Source of the DNA: Adiantum capillus-veneris
Taxonomy: Eukaryota > Streptophyta > Polypodiopsida > Polypodiales > Pteridaceae
Length of the DNA stretch: 64,000 bases
Reading direction: 5' to 3'
NCBI GenBank assembly: GCA_014529385.2
Contig: CM043942.1
Coordinates: 28,573,469 to 28,637,468 of the forward strand
Under the pieces are notes generated by a model. The model saw only the letters and a program-made list of their open reading frames with translations, did no database searches and had not been told where the DNA came from. The position numbers and the translations under genes were made by a program. Below are positions 42,069 to 52,192 of this stretch, in pieces (position 1 is the first letter of the stretch; each line of letters begins with the position of its first letter).

Positions 42069-42418
42069 GATCTTCGTGCTTATGGAATTTCCCTTCCTCT
42101 CCAAGAGGAGAGAGAGCTTAGGAGGCCTCTTGAAGAGACCCCCAAAAGAAGACTCCGTCCCATTCGAGAGAAGGAATCCAAAGAGCAAGAAAGCAATGAA
42201 AGTTTAAGCTCCTCTGAAGATGTGGCTCCACGAAGACGGCGGTCTAGACGATCGCCCACTCCTCCCAAGAGGAAAAGATCAACACATAGTCCTTCTCCTC
42301 ATCATTTTGCAAGGCAAGAGAGGAAACAAAGAAAGAAAAGGGCTAGGAAGAGGTCACCCTCTTCTCCTTCTTCTTCACCTTCCGACGAAAGTTATGGCTA
42401 TTCTCCTAGTAATACAAG
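42069..42418 (+). other. Foreign Arg/Ser-rich insert in copia E
   Basis: 350 bp that replace about 85 bp of the copia sequence seen in A. One frame starting at 42,069 is open throughout (about 117 codons) and is rich in Arg and Ser: R-R-R-R-S-R-R-S-P-T-P-P-K-R-K-R-S, R-K-R-S-P-S-S-P-S-S-S-P. It is in neither of the copia frames on its two sides. No terminal repeats or target duplication are visible, so it is not a simple transposon. The source is unknown: an SR-type host exon or a gag linker of another retroelement are the possibilities. Confidence 0.75.
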
Positions 42419-43690
42419 ATGGATATACATGGTTACAACATCTTGTTTGAGAGAGGATCATGGAAAATGACTAAAGGCTCAAGGTTGATTGTAAAGGGCA
42501 CAAAGAAAGGAACACTTTACTGCATGCATGGAAAGGCCGTGTTGGGCAAGTTTATTGCATTGGCTGAAATTAACTCTCACATAGAGTTATGACACAAGAG
42601 GCTTGGCCATATAAGCCAAAAGGGCCTTTCTAAGCTTTGTACTTTGAACAAGCTTGATGCTAAAGGCACAAAGCTTGACTTTTGTAATGAATGTCAATAT
42701 GGCAAGCAAGTAAAGCATTCTTATTACTTCGGTGTCTCTCGTAAATCCTGTATGCTTGATCTTGCACATTCTGATGTATGTAGCATGCCTACTAAGTCTA
42801 TGGGAGGTGCATGCTATTTTGTCTCCTTTGTTGATGATCATTCTAGGAAAATTTGGGTTTATTTGCTTAAAGGATGAAGCCTTCGCTGCGTTTAATAAAT
42901 TTCATGCATTTGTGACCACCCAAACAGATAGAAAGTTGAAATGCTTGCCTACGGACAATGGGGGGGAGTTCACAAGTGCTGAATTTAACAAATTTTGTGA
43001 AAATTTGGGCATTAAGAGGGAGCTTACTGTGCCATACAGCCCCTCTTCTAATGGTGTGGCTGAAAGATTCAATAGAACACTTTGTGAGAGGGTGAGATGC
43101 ATGCTTTCCACAGCTAATCTCTCTCATGGATTTTGGGAAGAGGCTTTGAAAACTGCAGTGCATATATGCAATCGATCCCCTCACATGTCTTTGAAAGGTG
43201 ACATCCCTCAAGAGGCTTGGTCTGGCAAGCCTGCTTCATATGATCACTTACGCATTTTTGGTTGCGAAGCTGTTGTGCATATTACACCTAAGTTGAGAAG
43301 CAAACTAGATGCCAAGTCCATTAAAGGCCTCTTATGGGATATGGTGAAGAAGGCGAAATGGGTTACAGGATTTGGTTACCACAGCTCAAAAGGGTTGTAC
43401 GCAGCCGGGGGGATGTTTTATGAGGCAAGGCTGCTTCAAAACAATTGTGCCTCAAAGCATGACCATAAAAGGGTCAAATTTCAGTATGACCAGCCACCTG
43501 TTAGGCCTATTCTTAACCCTCAGGATACACCATATATGGCTGAAAATATAAATGACCCAGTGGTGTTTGAGCCAGATGAAGTTGGGCAGCAAATTGAGGC
43601 TCCTGAAGGGAATTTGCAGCCACGAAACAATGCTGAAAATGATGTACAGCAGCCCATTGTTGATGATTTTATATGCCACCTGATGTAGAC
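42419..43690 (+). pseudogene. Copia E integrase
   Basis: Pre-integrase: E-L-stop-H-K-R-L-G-H, with TGA (about 42,588) for the conserved Trp, then C-N-E-C-Q-Y-G-K. Core: F-V-D-D-H-S-R-K-I-W-V, P-T-D-N-G-G-E-F and N-G-V-A-E-R-F-N-R-T-L, with the DDE residues in place. The frame changes near 42,870. The C-terminal part (42,732-43,688) is otherwise long and open; its G-Y-G motif reads W-D-M-V, a further frame slip. Confidence 0.9.
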
Positions 43691-45325
43691 CCATTACCGG
43701 ATAATGTGGATCATTGGGTGAGGCGGTCTACTCGTCCAAGACGTACTGTGAGTAGATATGATCCCTCTTTGCATTACCTTATGTTGACAGATGAGGGAGA
43801 GCCTCTTACGTATAAAGAGGCAAAGACATGTGAGCACAGTGACAAGTGGGAGCTTGCTATGCAGGAAGAGATTAAAGCTTTGCATGCTAATCATACTTTG
43901 GATTTGATGGAATTGCCCAAAAAAGGGAAGGCTATTCCTAACAAATGGGTGTATAAAATCAAGACAGTTGATGCAAAACCCAAGTATAAGCCAAGGCTAG
44001 TTGCAAAGGGATATGTTCAAACCAAGGGCATAGACTTTCAGGAAGTGTTCTCTCCTGTAGTGAAAATGACCACTTTGCGTGTATTGTTTGCCATAGTGGC
44101 TGCCCTTGATTTGGAAATGGACCAAATGGATGTACATACCGCAGAAGAGCTTTACATGAAGCAACCCGAGGGTTTTGTTATTCTTGGCAAGGAACATTTG
44201 GTATGTATGCTCAATAGAAGTTTGTATGGGCTGAAACAATCATGTAGACAATGGTACAAGAAGTTTGACCGCTTCATGCTCAAACATGGTTACAAAAGAA
44301 GCCATGCAAACCATTGTTTGTATACCAAACGTGGTGAGGATGACAGCCCTATCATTCTTGTGCTCTATGTGGATGATATGTTGATAGCTGCAAAGAAAAG
44401 AAGCATTGTTGATGCTCTCAAAGGGCAGCTGAAATCTGCATTTTCAATGAAAGACCTTGGGGTAGCTAAACATATACTTGGAGTGAGGGTTAGAAGGCAA
44501 AGGGACCAACGCATATTGTATTTGTCGCAAGAAAAGTACATTGAAAAGGTGCTGGACAGATTTAACATGGTTGAAGCAAAGCCTCTTGGCGTGCCATTAC
44601 AGCCATATGTCAAAATCTCCAAGGATGATTGCCCCAAGTCAAAGGAAGAAGCCAATCACATGCAAAGTGTGCCTTACGCTTCAGCTTGTGGTTCATTTAT
44701 GTATGCTATGGTTGCCACTAGGCCTAACATAGCTCATGCAGTGGGAATTGTGAGCCGCTTTATGGCTAATCCAGGCACATTGCATTGGGATGCGGTGAAG
44801 TCAATTATGAGGTACTTGAAAGGGACTAAAAACAAATGCCTCTGCTATGGTAAAGGACCATTGGAGTTGAAGGGATTTTGTGACTCTGACATGGCTGGTG
44901 ATGTGGATACACGGAAATCCACAAGTGGTTATGTGTTTACTCTTGCAGGAGGTGTTGTTTCATGGTGTTCTAGATTGCAAAAGATCGTTGCATTGTCTAC
45001 TACAGAGGCTGAATATATTTCAGCCACTGAGGCTTCCAAAGAAGCCATATGGTTAGCACGTCTATGTAGTGATTTTGGTTTGTTTAACAAGGCACCTATG
45101 CTTGGTTGTGATAGCCAGAGCACCATATGTCTGGCAAAGAATGCCATGTTTCATGCACGCACAAAGCATATTGATATGCGGTATCACTTCATTCGAGAAG
45201 TACTTGAGGATGGCCTTATTACATTGGTTAAGGTCCATACATCACAAAATCTTGCAGATGCTCTCACTAAGTGCTTACCCAAAGCACAACATCAGCTATG
45301 CATACAGATGGTGGGAGTCACGTAG
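43673..45325 (+). CDS. Copia E reverse transcriptase-RNase H
   Basis: One open frame of 550 codons. RT: N-K-W-V-Y-K-I-K, K-P-R-L-V-A-K-G-Y, V-V-K-M-T-T-L-R, L-Y-V-D-D at about 44,363-44,377. RNase H: F-C-D-S-D-M-A-G-D, S-T-S-G-Y-V-F, S-T-T-E-A-E-Y-I, T-K-H-I-D-M-R-Y-H-F. It ends A-D-A-L-T-K-C-L-P near 45,280. A 21-bp in-frame deletion at 44,142/44,143 removes the F-L-H-G-D segment that copia A keeps; this loop is conserved in copia RT, so the enzyme is probably impaired although the frame is open. Confidence 0.93.
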   Translation: MPPDVDPLPDNVDHWVRRSTRPRRTVSRYDPSLHYLMLTDEGEPLTYKEAKTCEHSDKWELAMQEEIKALHANHTLDLMELPKKGKAIPNKWVYKIKTVDAKPKYKPRLVAKGYVQTKGIDFQEVFSPVVKMTTLRVLFAIVAALDLEMDQMDVHTAEELYMKQPEGFVILGKEHLVCMLNRSLYGLKQSCRQWYKKFDRFMLKHGYKRSHANHCLYTKRGEDDSPIILVLYVDDMLIAAKKRSIVDALKGQLKSAFSMKDLGVAKHILGVRVRRQRDQRILYLSQEKYIEKVLDRFNMVEAKPLGVPLQPYVKISKDDCPKSKEEANHMQSVPYASACGSFMYAMVATRPNIAHAVGIVSRFMANPGTLHWDAVKSIMRYLKGTKNKCLCYGKGPLELKGFCDSDMAGDVDTRKSTSGYVFTLAGGVVSWCSRLQKIVALSTTEAEYISATEASKEAIWLARLCSDFGLFNKAPMLGCDSQSTICLAKNAMFHARTKHIDMRYHFIREVLEDGLITLVKVHTSQNLADALTKCLPKAQHQLCIQMVGVT

Positions 45326-45350
45326 CTTAAAAGGCGCCATTTGTGCCTTT

Positions 45351-45361
45351 AAGTGGGAGGT
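45351..45361 (+). promoter_or_regulatory. Copia E polypurine tract
   Basis: AAGTGGGAGGT directly before the 3' LTR. Confidence 0.9.
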
Positions 45362-45662
45362 TGTTGGGTTAAAGGCCCAAATGACCCCTTTACTGTATAT
45401 TTTTTAAGGTTACTAACCTTTGGGCAAGTTCAATGTCTTGGCCACTAACTTAAAAATGGTCCTATACTTTAATAAAGGGAAGGAGAGCCCAATCTTGACT
45501 CTCACTTATTCCCCTTCACAAAACGTGTAGTGCTCTCTCTCTGTCTCTTCTTCTTCGATTCCTAGCGCCCAACCTCTGCAAGCCATCGCCTTCTCTCCAA
45601 GCCTCTAGCCCTACACATCTTCTCGTGCTCCATCACTTGCACACATTGATGCGCACTCATCA
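45362..45662 (+). repeat. Copia E 3' LTR
   Basis: 301 bp, TGTTGGG to ACTCATCA; differs from the 5' LTR by the short CT tract and scattered substitutions. Confidence 0.95.
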
Positions 45663-45667
45663 CCACC

Positions 45668-46714
45668 CTTACTTCATCGCGCATTGGGCACGCTCCTGTC
45701 TTCACCGCTCTGTCTTACAAGACATAAGCCATAAAGAACCCAAGACATGGCGTTCATGGATTCAACAAAATACTTGCAGTTTCTCCTCGACGAGCTTTGC
45801 AACATTCTTTCGCACATCCTGAGTAGAATCTTCCGATGCTGCAAAGTTTTCAACAGTTTTTTAATTACAAAATACCTCCTTTGATTCCCCAGGTGGTACC
45901 TCCTCCTCCGGCACCGAAAAGTACGAGAGCTTCCAACCGGCAACCTTCCGAGCCGTCTATTCCAATCGGGGGAGTCTTTTGGAATATGGTGCAGCCATCT
46001 GACCCTGACCTTGTGCAACCGTCGTTGCCCCCACCTCCCCCACCACCACCGCCACAAGGCTACATGGTTGGAGCCCCTATGGATACCCTTATTATCCATA
46101 CCCAGGATACGCGCCTAACCAACCGAAAGATTTCAAGGATGGCAGCACGGCAGTCAAATTTTTCACTTTTTCCGGGGTGAAAGATCGGAAGAAAGCATTG
46201 CAGTTCCTACAGCAATTCGACAACATCTATGCTTTGGGAAACTATACAAAAGAAGCCGAAATTTCTCGAGCAGCGGGATAATGCAATGTAGTGGTGGAGT
46301 TCAATCGCAGCACAACCGCATGCTCCAAGGACCTGGCAAGCTTTCAAGACAGTCGTTGCACACAGTTACATGACTTCTCTCTTTGAAGTCCGGATTTTGG
46401 CAGAGGGAGGCAACTTGAAAATGCTTGCCACCGAAACCATGGATGACTATAACCAAAGGTTTCTCGACGTGTACCTTCCGGTGTCCTTCTTTAGGTTCAA
46501 TTCCTTGGAGGCCCAATGCGAGCGATACACCATTGGACTACCATCACCACTGCAAAAATATTGTTTCTCCAAGCAAGTCTTCACCATGCAAGAGCTTATG
46601 GACCATTCTACGGTCAACTACAAACTGATGAAGGGAAGGCTAGAGTTTACCACAGAAGAACCTCCCACCACCAACCACAACTCTCGGCAACAAAAAACAA
46701 ATTCTCGAGTCTAG
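45668..46714 (+). pseudogene. Gypsy F gag
   Basis: Continues the element whose LTR is at 39,223. Proline-rich leader with a poly-Pro run (about 46,027-46,057) and G-Y-P-Y-type residues, then the gag core: K-A-L-Q-F-L-Q-Q-F-D-N-I-Y, and in another frame (46,370-46,714) D-Y-N-Q-R-F-L-D-V-Y and L-P-S-P-L-Q-K-Y-C-F. At least three frame changes and an in-frame TAA near 46,280. No zinc knuckle was found. Confidence 0.75.
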
Positions 46715-46899
46715 TGAAAATCACCGCAAAGGCCTCGTATGACGTCTCAATAAAGAGACACCTTACTACAAGAAGGCTAATGCTTTGGATGCTTTCAAAC
46801 AAGGCATAACCATTCTAGTTGTCCCCATCGCACTAATAGACGAACAGAGCCGACGCCCGCACCAACGGTCGGTAGAACCCCAACGCCACCTTTAGCTAA

Positions 46900-47347
46900 A
46901 AGAGCTAGACCCACTATTGGACTAGTACCTAATATCTATGGCATACACGTTGATAGTACAAATGAATTGTGTCGAGCATATGGCAAAAGTTAACAGCTTC
47001 TTTTCTTTGACCAAGGATGTGTACAGAACTTCATCCTTCCAGAATTCTTGAAGCACATGCACTTTGACTATGATGAAGACGGTGGAGAAATTGAAGCCGA
47101 GCTAGCCACAGGGCAAACTCAGAAAGTGGTACCGCTCATTGGTGCTCTTCCAGTGACTATCCAAGATTATCATGGAAAAGCCGATTTCCACATTATGAAG
47201 TTGGGCAATTGCGACGTTCTCTTGGGCATGCCTTGGCACGACAAGAATGATGCGACTCTCCACATTCGGAACCGAACTATTACCCTCGTGCAAAAGGACA
47301 AGTCAATCGTCCTCAAAGTTCGGTTGTCCGGACAAAAACCGGAATAA
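46900..47347 (+). pseudogene. Gypsy F aspartic protease
   Basis: F-D-Q-G-C-V-Q-N-F-I at about 47,010-47,040 holds the place of the D-[S/T]-G active site (here D-Q-G). Then H-F-D-Y-D-E-D-G, and G-N-C-D-V-L-L-G-M-P-W-H (47,208-47,240), the second retropepsin motif. The last 100 codons (47,048-47,347) are open and stop after S-G-Q-K-P-E. Confidence 0.75.
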
Positions 47348-47906
47348 CTTTTCTAGTTGTTAGATACTTCTGAACTCTATTTGAGGAAATATTGTTTGAA
47401 ATGAATGGTATCTCTTTTGAACCTGTCTTGGTGCCGATTTGAATTGTTTGACTCTGGTTTTAAATACTGGTTTCAATGATTGGTCATTTTACTCCCGGGT
47501 GGAGTACTGAGAAATGATGTTTGAGAATGCTTGTTCATACTCATGGCCCAGACCCTTGTGGTTATTTACAGAGGGAGTATTAGAATGTTTGAAAAGTGCT
47601 GTTTTTTTTAATTCATGACCCGGACCTGAATGGTTATTTACGGGAGAGTATTAAGAACTTTGAGCAGTAGTTACTCTCAGCACCTCCAAACGATGCAGGC
47701 TGCGGTCTGGGGGACGTTTGGTTGTAAAAGACCTCTATATCTCTCGGCACGGACCTTTTGAGGTTATGCGGGAGGAGTGATGAGGGAGTCGTTGAATATC
47801 TCCCAGCCTGGACCTTCTTAGGTTATGCGGGAGGAGTGTTCATCGACAACTTAATGTTTCTATTATAACATGCATATGTGAGCATTTGTGTTGCATTGTG
47901 ATGTGC
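47348..47906 (+). other. Gypsy F region after protease, imperfect repeats
   Basis: No coding frame. Four related units of about 35-40 bp: near 47,546, 47,625, 47,740 and 47,808. Each has a GACC...GGTTAT core followed by a GGGAG(G)AGT or GGGAGTATT end. No RT follows protease before the next insertion at 47,912. Confidence 0.6.
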
Positions 47907-47911
47907 CAACC

Positions 47912-49071
47912 TGTAAGGTGCAGCGGAATGAATGTTGTATTTTCTCAAGATTAGTGATCTATATTTGCTCAAGGTTCCTTTTAGTTCTTAGGGAAGGAGA
48001 GAGCCTTCCGTCTTTATGGAGAGTGCTATGATCACGAACAAAGTGAGTGGATATTGTACGTACAAGTGTATGAGACTGAGAGAAGGAGAGAAAAGAGATA
48101 CGACACCGAGAGGTTGTAAAACCCTCCTCCGAAGGCCCCACTCTCGTCGGCGAGAGTGGTCTACTTTGATCGCACAAAGGTGTACAATGCGTATGGAATG
48201 GACTAATGCAACTTGGACTATGCCGATGACGACGACGGTGATGATGACGACGACTTAGGCTGAATCTGTGATCTTCTATTGGCTGAATTTCGTGGACTGT
48301 TTTGGGGCTGAAATCGACTGTTTTACTGCTGTTTTAGGGCTGAAATTGAATGGTTCCGTCGGGGTTCATGCTGAGGACAAAAACGCTGAACTGTTGTACC
48401 TTTTTAGCTGCGTTTTCTGCTGTTATTGAAGGCTGAAAAACGCTGGTCTTGCAGGTCTATTCGATGCTGAAAAACGCTGGAATGGGCAGCAGTCTTAGCG
48501 TTAGTAGTTGCTGAAAAAACACTGAAGTTGGCAGGGGAAAAAACTCCAGGCATAGCAACTTGATGGCGATGCTTTTACTGTGGGAGGAAACGCCAAGAGA
48601 GGGAGTGGATGGCGACGGTATCTGCTGGGGGTGGCTCACCAAGGGGGTGACTTGGGGAGGTCTTGCTGAGAGAGGGAGGGAGCACTTGTTGCTTGGGTAA
48701 GCCTGTTGTGCTCTTTGCTCATCTGCCAAATTATGCTAACTTGGGTTTGCTTATATATTAACTTACCCAATTTGCCCTACTGACTACCCAACAAAAGTCA
48801 CTTAATAAATAAGTGAAAAATGTCAAAAATAGGGAAAATGGGATAAAGTCACTTCAAAAATCCCCAAACTGACTCTGATTGAATGTAATGAAAATGCTTA
48901 TGCTTATGCGGTGTGCAACCAGCGGATATGCATCTATGCTAAGTGACTGGGCATGCACGGTCTACGAATAGACTCACAAAAGTGCCAGATCACTGCTAAT
49001 CTAAACTGACTGAACCCTGCTGTGGTGTAGCTTGTCCACGGACACATAGGGTTGGGATGCGTCACGTGACA
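47912..49071 (-). repeat. Element J 3' LTR
   Basis: 1,160 bp, TGTAAGGTGCAGCGG to CGTCACGTGACA. It contains AAAAACGCTG units (48,360-48,530) and, on the minus strand, a TATATAAG box near 48,752. Confidence 0.95.
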
Positions 49072-49082
49072 TCCCCTCCTTT
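49072..49082 (-). promoter_or_regulatory. Element J polypurine tract
   Basis: AAAGGAGGGGA on the minus strand directly before the 3' LTR. The same tract lies at about 24,695, 28,819 and 62,100. Confidence 0.88.
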
Positions 49083-50116
49083 CAAAGTGAGGTACTGGTA
49101 CCGAACTGTATGGCGTCGAGGGAGATCGCCAACAGCATCCGGAATCCTGGAAGGGACTCGTCGCCGGCCCACTCTGATGTGTGGGTCGTGCAATACTTGA
49201 ACTTCATAAAGGTCTGCAACGCTTGCTTCTTTGGGCCGCGCCGAAAGCGACACAAAGTCTTCTGTGGCTCCTTCGATGCGTCAACTTCGTCGAGTATCCT
49301 TCTTCTTTCGTCTTCAAGAATCTCCATGGCTGAAAATTCTTGAAACATTCTCCAACACAAAACCATGAACATACCCATTCCATATAAAGTGAAGGAAAAA
49401 AATCTTGTCTTCTCTAAAGACCGTGTATGCAATGTAGATGAACACAGAGACGGAATGACAACCCGTTCATCCAGCCCATGCAAACAATGAGATCTAATCT
49501 TGTCGTGCTGATCAAAATCAATCAACTGTGGCAAAACACTATGGAAATGCCCATGCTTGGTGCTCATACTTTCATGTGCTCTGTCTACAACTGTGTCATG
49601 CCAAAGAAGAGACATAGAATGTGACTTCTTGACATACAGACTTTTCACCTTTTCATGAAAATTCCTCATACATTCGTGCTCATCCATGAGAGAAACGCGC
49701 TTAACATACAATATGTCATGCCTAGGAAAAGGGATCACATAACGATGTTGACTAAAATACAGGAAACCGTCACGAATGAAACACTCGAATAATGCGTGCG
49801 TATCAATCATGCGAACACATAATACTTCCTGTGAGGGTTCTTTGGACCAAGTCTCGAGAGCCAAGATCGGTTCATCCTGAATGATCGAATCGTCTTGTGG
49901 GGGTTCTTTGGACCTTGACTCGAAAGCCAAGATCAGATCTTCGTGACTGCTCGAATCTACAACGAGGTTAGCTTCGCTAGCAAAAGCATCCACTAACACA
50001 TCATCCTTGTGAACAATCACATCATCTTCATGCAACTCATCATGCTTGTCTTTTTCATCCAAATCATCATGCAAATCATTATCATTCAAATCATCATGCT
50101 TCTCATAATCATGCAA
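49082..50116 (-). CDS. Tail protein: His/Asp tract, integrase-zinc-like part, chromodomain-like end
   Basis: 344 codons open, the longest tail copy. Residues 1-40 are His/Asp/Asn-rich (H-D-D-L-N-D-N-D). Residues about 45-100 have two copies of an E-x-I-L-A-F/L-E-S/T-x-S-K-E-P repeat. Residues about 110-150 (C-F-I-R-D-G-F-L-Y-F, R-Y-V-I-P, H-D-I-L-Y, E-H) line up with the zinc-binding N-terminus of the gypsy integrase of element C, though the Cys pair is not evident. Residues about 285-335 (C-R-F-R-R-G-P-K-K, F-M-K-F-K-Y, S-E-W-A-G-D-E-S-L) follow the chromodomain pattern. It probably lies in frame after the protease as part of one polyprotein, since the methionine chosen is just the first in the frame. 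Function unknown; chromatin targeting is an inference. Confidence 0.65.
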   Translation of the reverse strand: MHDYEKHDDLNDNDLHDDLDEKDKHDELHEDDVIVHKDDVLVDAFASEANLVVDSSSHEDLILAFESRSKEPPQDDSIIQDEPILALETWSKEPSQEVLCVRMIDTHALFECFIRDGFLYFSQHRYVIPFPRHDILYVKRVSLMDEHECMRNFHEKVKSLYVKKSHSMSLLWHDTVVDRAHESMSTKHGHFHSVLPQLIDFDQHDKIRSHCLHGLDERVVIPSLCSSTLHTRSLEKTRFFSFTLYGMGMFMVLCWRMFQEFSAMEILEDERRRILDEVDASKEPQKTLCRFRRGPKKQALQTFMKFKYCTTHTSEWAGDESLPGFRMLLAISLDAIQFGTSTSL

Positions 50117-50199
50117 ATCCTGTGTGTCATGCTGTGGAGAAAAAGAGATTGAGAGAATCTCCTTATCCCGAATCCTCTCAACCTTGTCCTACATATTAG

Positions 50200-50653
50200 C
50201 AATGAGAGAAGGAGAAGGAGCAATGTCCTCTCCATGAATGACAATAGGAGAATCATTGTCGGCATTAAGAGTGAAAGTGTTAGCCGTAAATTTCATGAGA
50301 GCGTCATTATCACGAAACCATCGAATGCCCAAAATCATATCACATCCTGAGAGAGGAGAAACAACAAATCTTCTAGTGAAGGCAGTCTGTTAAATTGCAA
50401 ACAACACATCAAGGCATTCCTCTGTGATGAGAGCGTCCATACCGGGACGAAAGCCAGAAACCTCAATAGGAGATCTCGGACTAACCTCGAGGCGAGCTCT
50501 CTCAACAAGAGAGGAACTGATCACATCATGCATACTACCTGGGTCAAACAATATGACAAAACGGTGCCCTGACGTACGACCATAACATTTAATGAGAGAA
50601 TCATCAATGGGAGGGTCCTGAGAAACTTGGGGCACACTCGTGTTATCATTCAT
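50200..50653 (-). CDS. Element J aspartic protease
   Basis: L-F-D-P-G-S-M-H-D-V-I-S near 50,560-50,520 and G-C-D-M-I-L-G-I-R-W-F near 50,350-50,315 are the two retropepsin-like signatures. Between them lies E-R-A-R-L-E-V. A TAA near 50,392 follows V-L-F-A-I and interrupts the frame between the motifs. After I-R-W-F the frame runs about 70 codons into the His/Asp tract with no RT. Its active-site Asp-Pro-Gly-Ser arrangement is shared with the 25.9 kb copy and element C. Confidence 0.75.
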
Positions 50654-51321
50654 TGCATTGACAGATGTAGTGGGTGTTGTGGGTTCTTTAGATTCATTTG
50701 ATTCAAGCTTAGGACATGTTCTTTATGTGACCCTTAATGTGACAATGAAAACAACGACCTTCCTTAGAATAAGTGCTTTGTTCTTCCGACGTGATGTATC
50801 CTCCTACAATTCCTTGTGCTACCTTTTCATCTGGAGTAAGCTTAGGTCTAGCAATTGTGTTAGCCTTACCCTTAGATTCATTGAAAGAATTCTTTAATGA
50901 GATATTGTTGGTAGATTGGTTAGAAGAGTTATCATTCTTACCATTCTGAGAGTTCTGAGAAGTCTGCGAGGTGCTTGTGGAAGTCTTGTTCTCCTTAGGC
51001 TTTTCCTTGTTGTGCTTCATCTCCTGTGCGAGAGCAAGCGCTACCGCCTTGTTGAGATCGATTGGATCTAGTACCTCGACATCGTACTTGATATACTCGT
51101 CGAATCCAAAGAGAAAAGCCTCTTTGCGCTCATCATCCGATTTTCGTAATTGAGTTCCTAGCTGCTAAACACGATTAGAAAAAGACATGACTGACATACC
51201 ATTTTGTTTGAGAGAGCGCCAATCGTCCTTCAATCGTGCGAGGTACTGAGGTGGCATAAACCGCGCCTTGAGCTTGTCTTGGAAATCAGCCCAACTAAAA
51301 GAGGGGGGCGTGAAATCGTCG
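50654..51321 (-). pseudogene. Element J gag C-terminal half and zinc knuckle
   Basis: Gag core R-L-K-D-D-W-R-S-L-K-Q (51,235-51,200), Ser/Asn/Gln-rich linker, K-L-T-P-D-E-K, then the knuckle C-F-H-C-H-I-K-G-H-I-K. Two bases fewer than in the 26.2 kb copy (A-run near 50,727) shift the frame before the last Cys. The N-terminal half continues beyond hAT 2 at 55,597. Confidence 0.85.
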
Positions 51322-52192
51322 GCTGCCTCCAGGGTAGAATCCGTACATACGTACGTACGGTACCATTCCGTACGGTACACCGTACGGTACGGTACAGTAC
51401 GGCATTAAAAAAATATTGGGCATTTTCTGCTCGGACGAATTTCGCTAGGGGCGCTTTCAGATGGGCTTGTTAGTGTGAAGGGGGGAAAGCCTTAGGTTTT
51501 TTTAATCGACCACTGTAGCAAAAGAGTCTCTGTTCTATTACAGAGAAGTCTGCAGAGCAGTGCACAGAGTCCTGCAGAGCCGAGCTACAAGCGTGAAAAG
51601 GTACCGCTTTTGCCACCATGCACTCCGTACTCTTCTCGCACTCCGTACTCCTCATGTGCATTGTGTGTGCACTCGTTTGCATTTGCAATGTGTAGGATTC
51701 ATTATGCCACGTAAAACCAACCCCAATTGGTCGCTCCACACCAATGTTTTGAGCATCATCACGACCACTTCTCAGCAAGGTTCCGGCACACGCTTATGGC
51801 AATGCAAGTATTGTGGGGACCAGTACACCAGCACCATTACGCGAGTCAAAAAGCACTTGACGGGCATCGGGTGCACTGATCAGATTGGTGCATGTGAGAA
51901 AATACCACCACCTTTGAGGGAGCAGCTTATTCAAGAGTATTTTCCTGTTGGTGCTCTTGGTTTGAGAGGTGCTCCCAGCACACAGGATGCTTTACATGAT
52001 GCTTTTGTTGGAGAGCTGGAGTCTTTAGGTGCGGAGACAGAGGTTGGAGGAGGTTCGGCCTCCATGCAACCCCCTAGTTCCAGGAAGAGAGCACGTGTTG
52101 GTGGTGAAGGTGAGGATTCCTTGCCACGTGAAAAAGGTACATCTGAAACACCAACGCAGACCACTTTGCCTAGTCGCATCTCTTCTCAGGCT

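Larger units (their letters stand above)
39778..45662 (+). mobile_element. Copia element E
   Basis: 5.9-kb plus-strand Ty1/copia element with the exact 5-bp duplication CCACC (39,773-39,777; 45,663-45,667). LTRs 39,778-40,116 and 45,362-45,662. Same family as copia A. All domains are present in order: gag, protease, integrase, RT, RNase H. It is damaged by a 2-bp insertion in the zinc knuckle, a palindromic insertion before the protease, a 350-bp foreign replacement in the protease/pre-integrase region, a stop for Trp and a 21-bp deletion in RT. Confidence 0.96.

Noticed and set aside
42069-42418. Insert in copia E as a MITE
   Set aside because: No inverted terminal repeats and no target duplication; copia sequence is replaced, not just interrupted.
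48010-48258. Plus-strand frame in the LTR (also near 56,841) conserved between two copies
   Set aside because: Conservation follows from the LTR pair of one element; it ends in a GATGAC repeat and has no domain.
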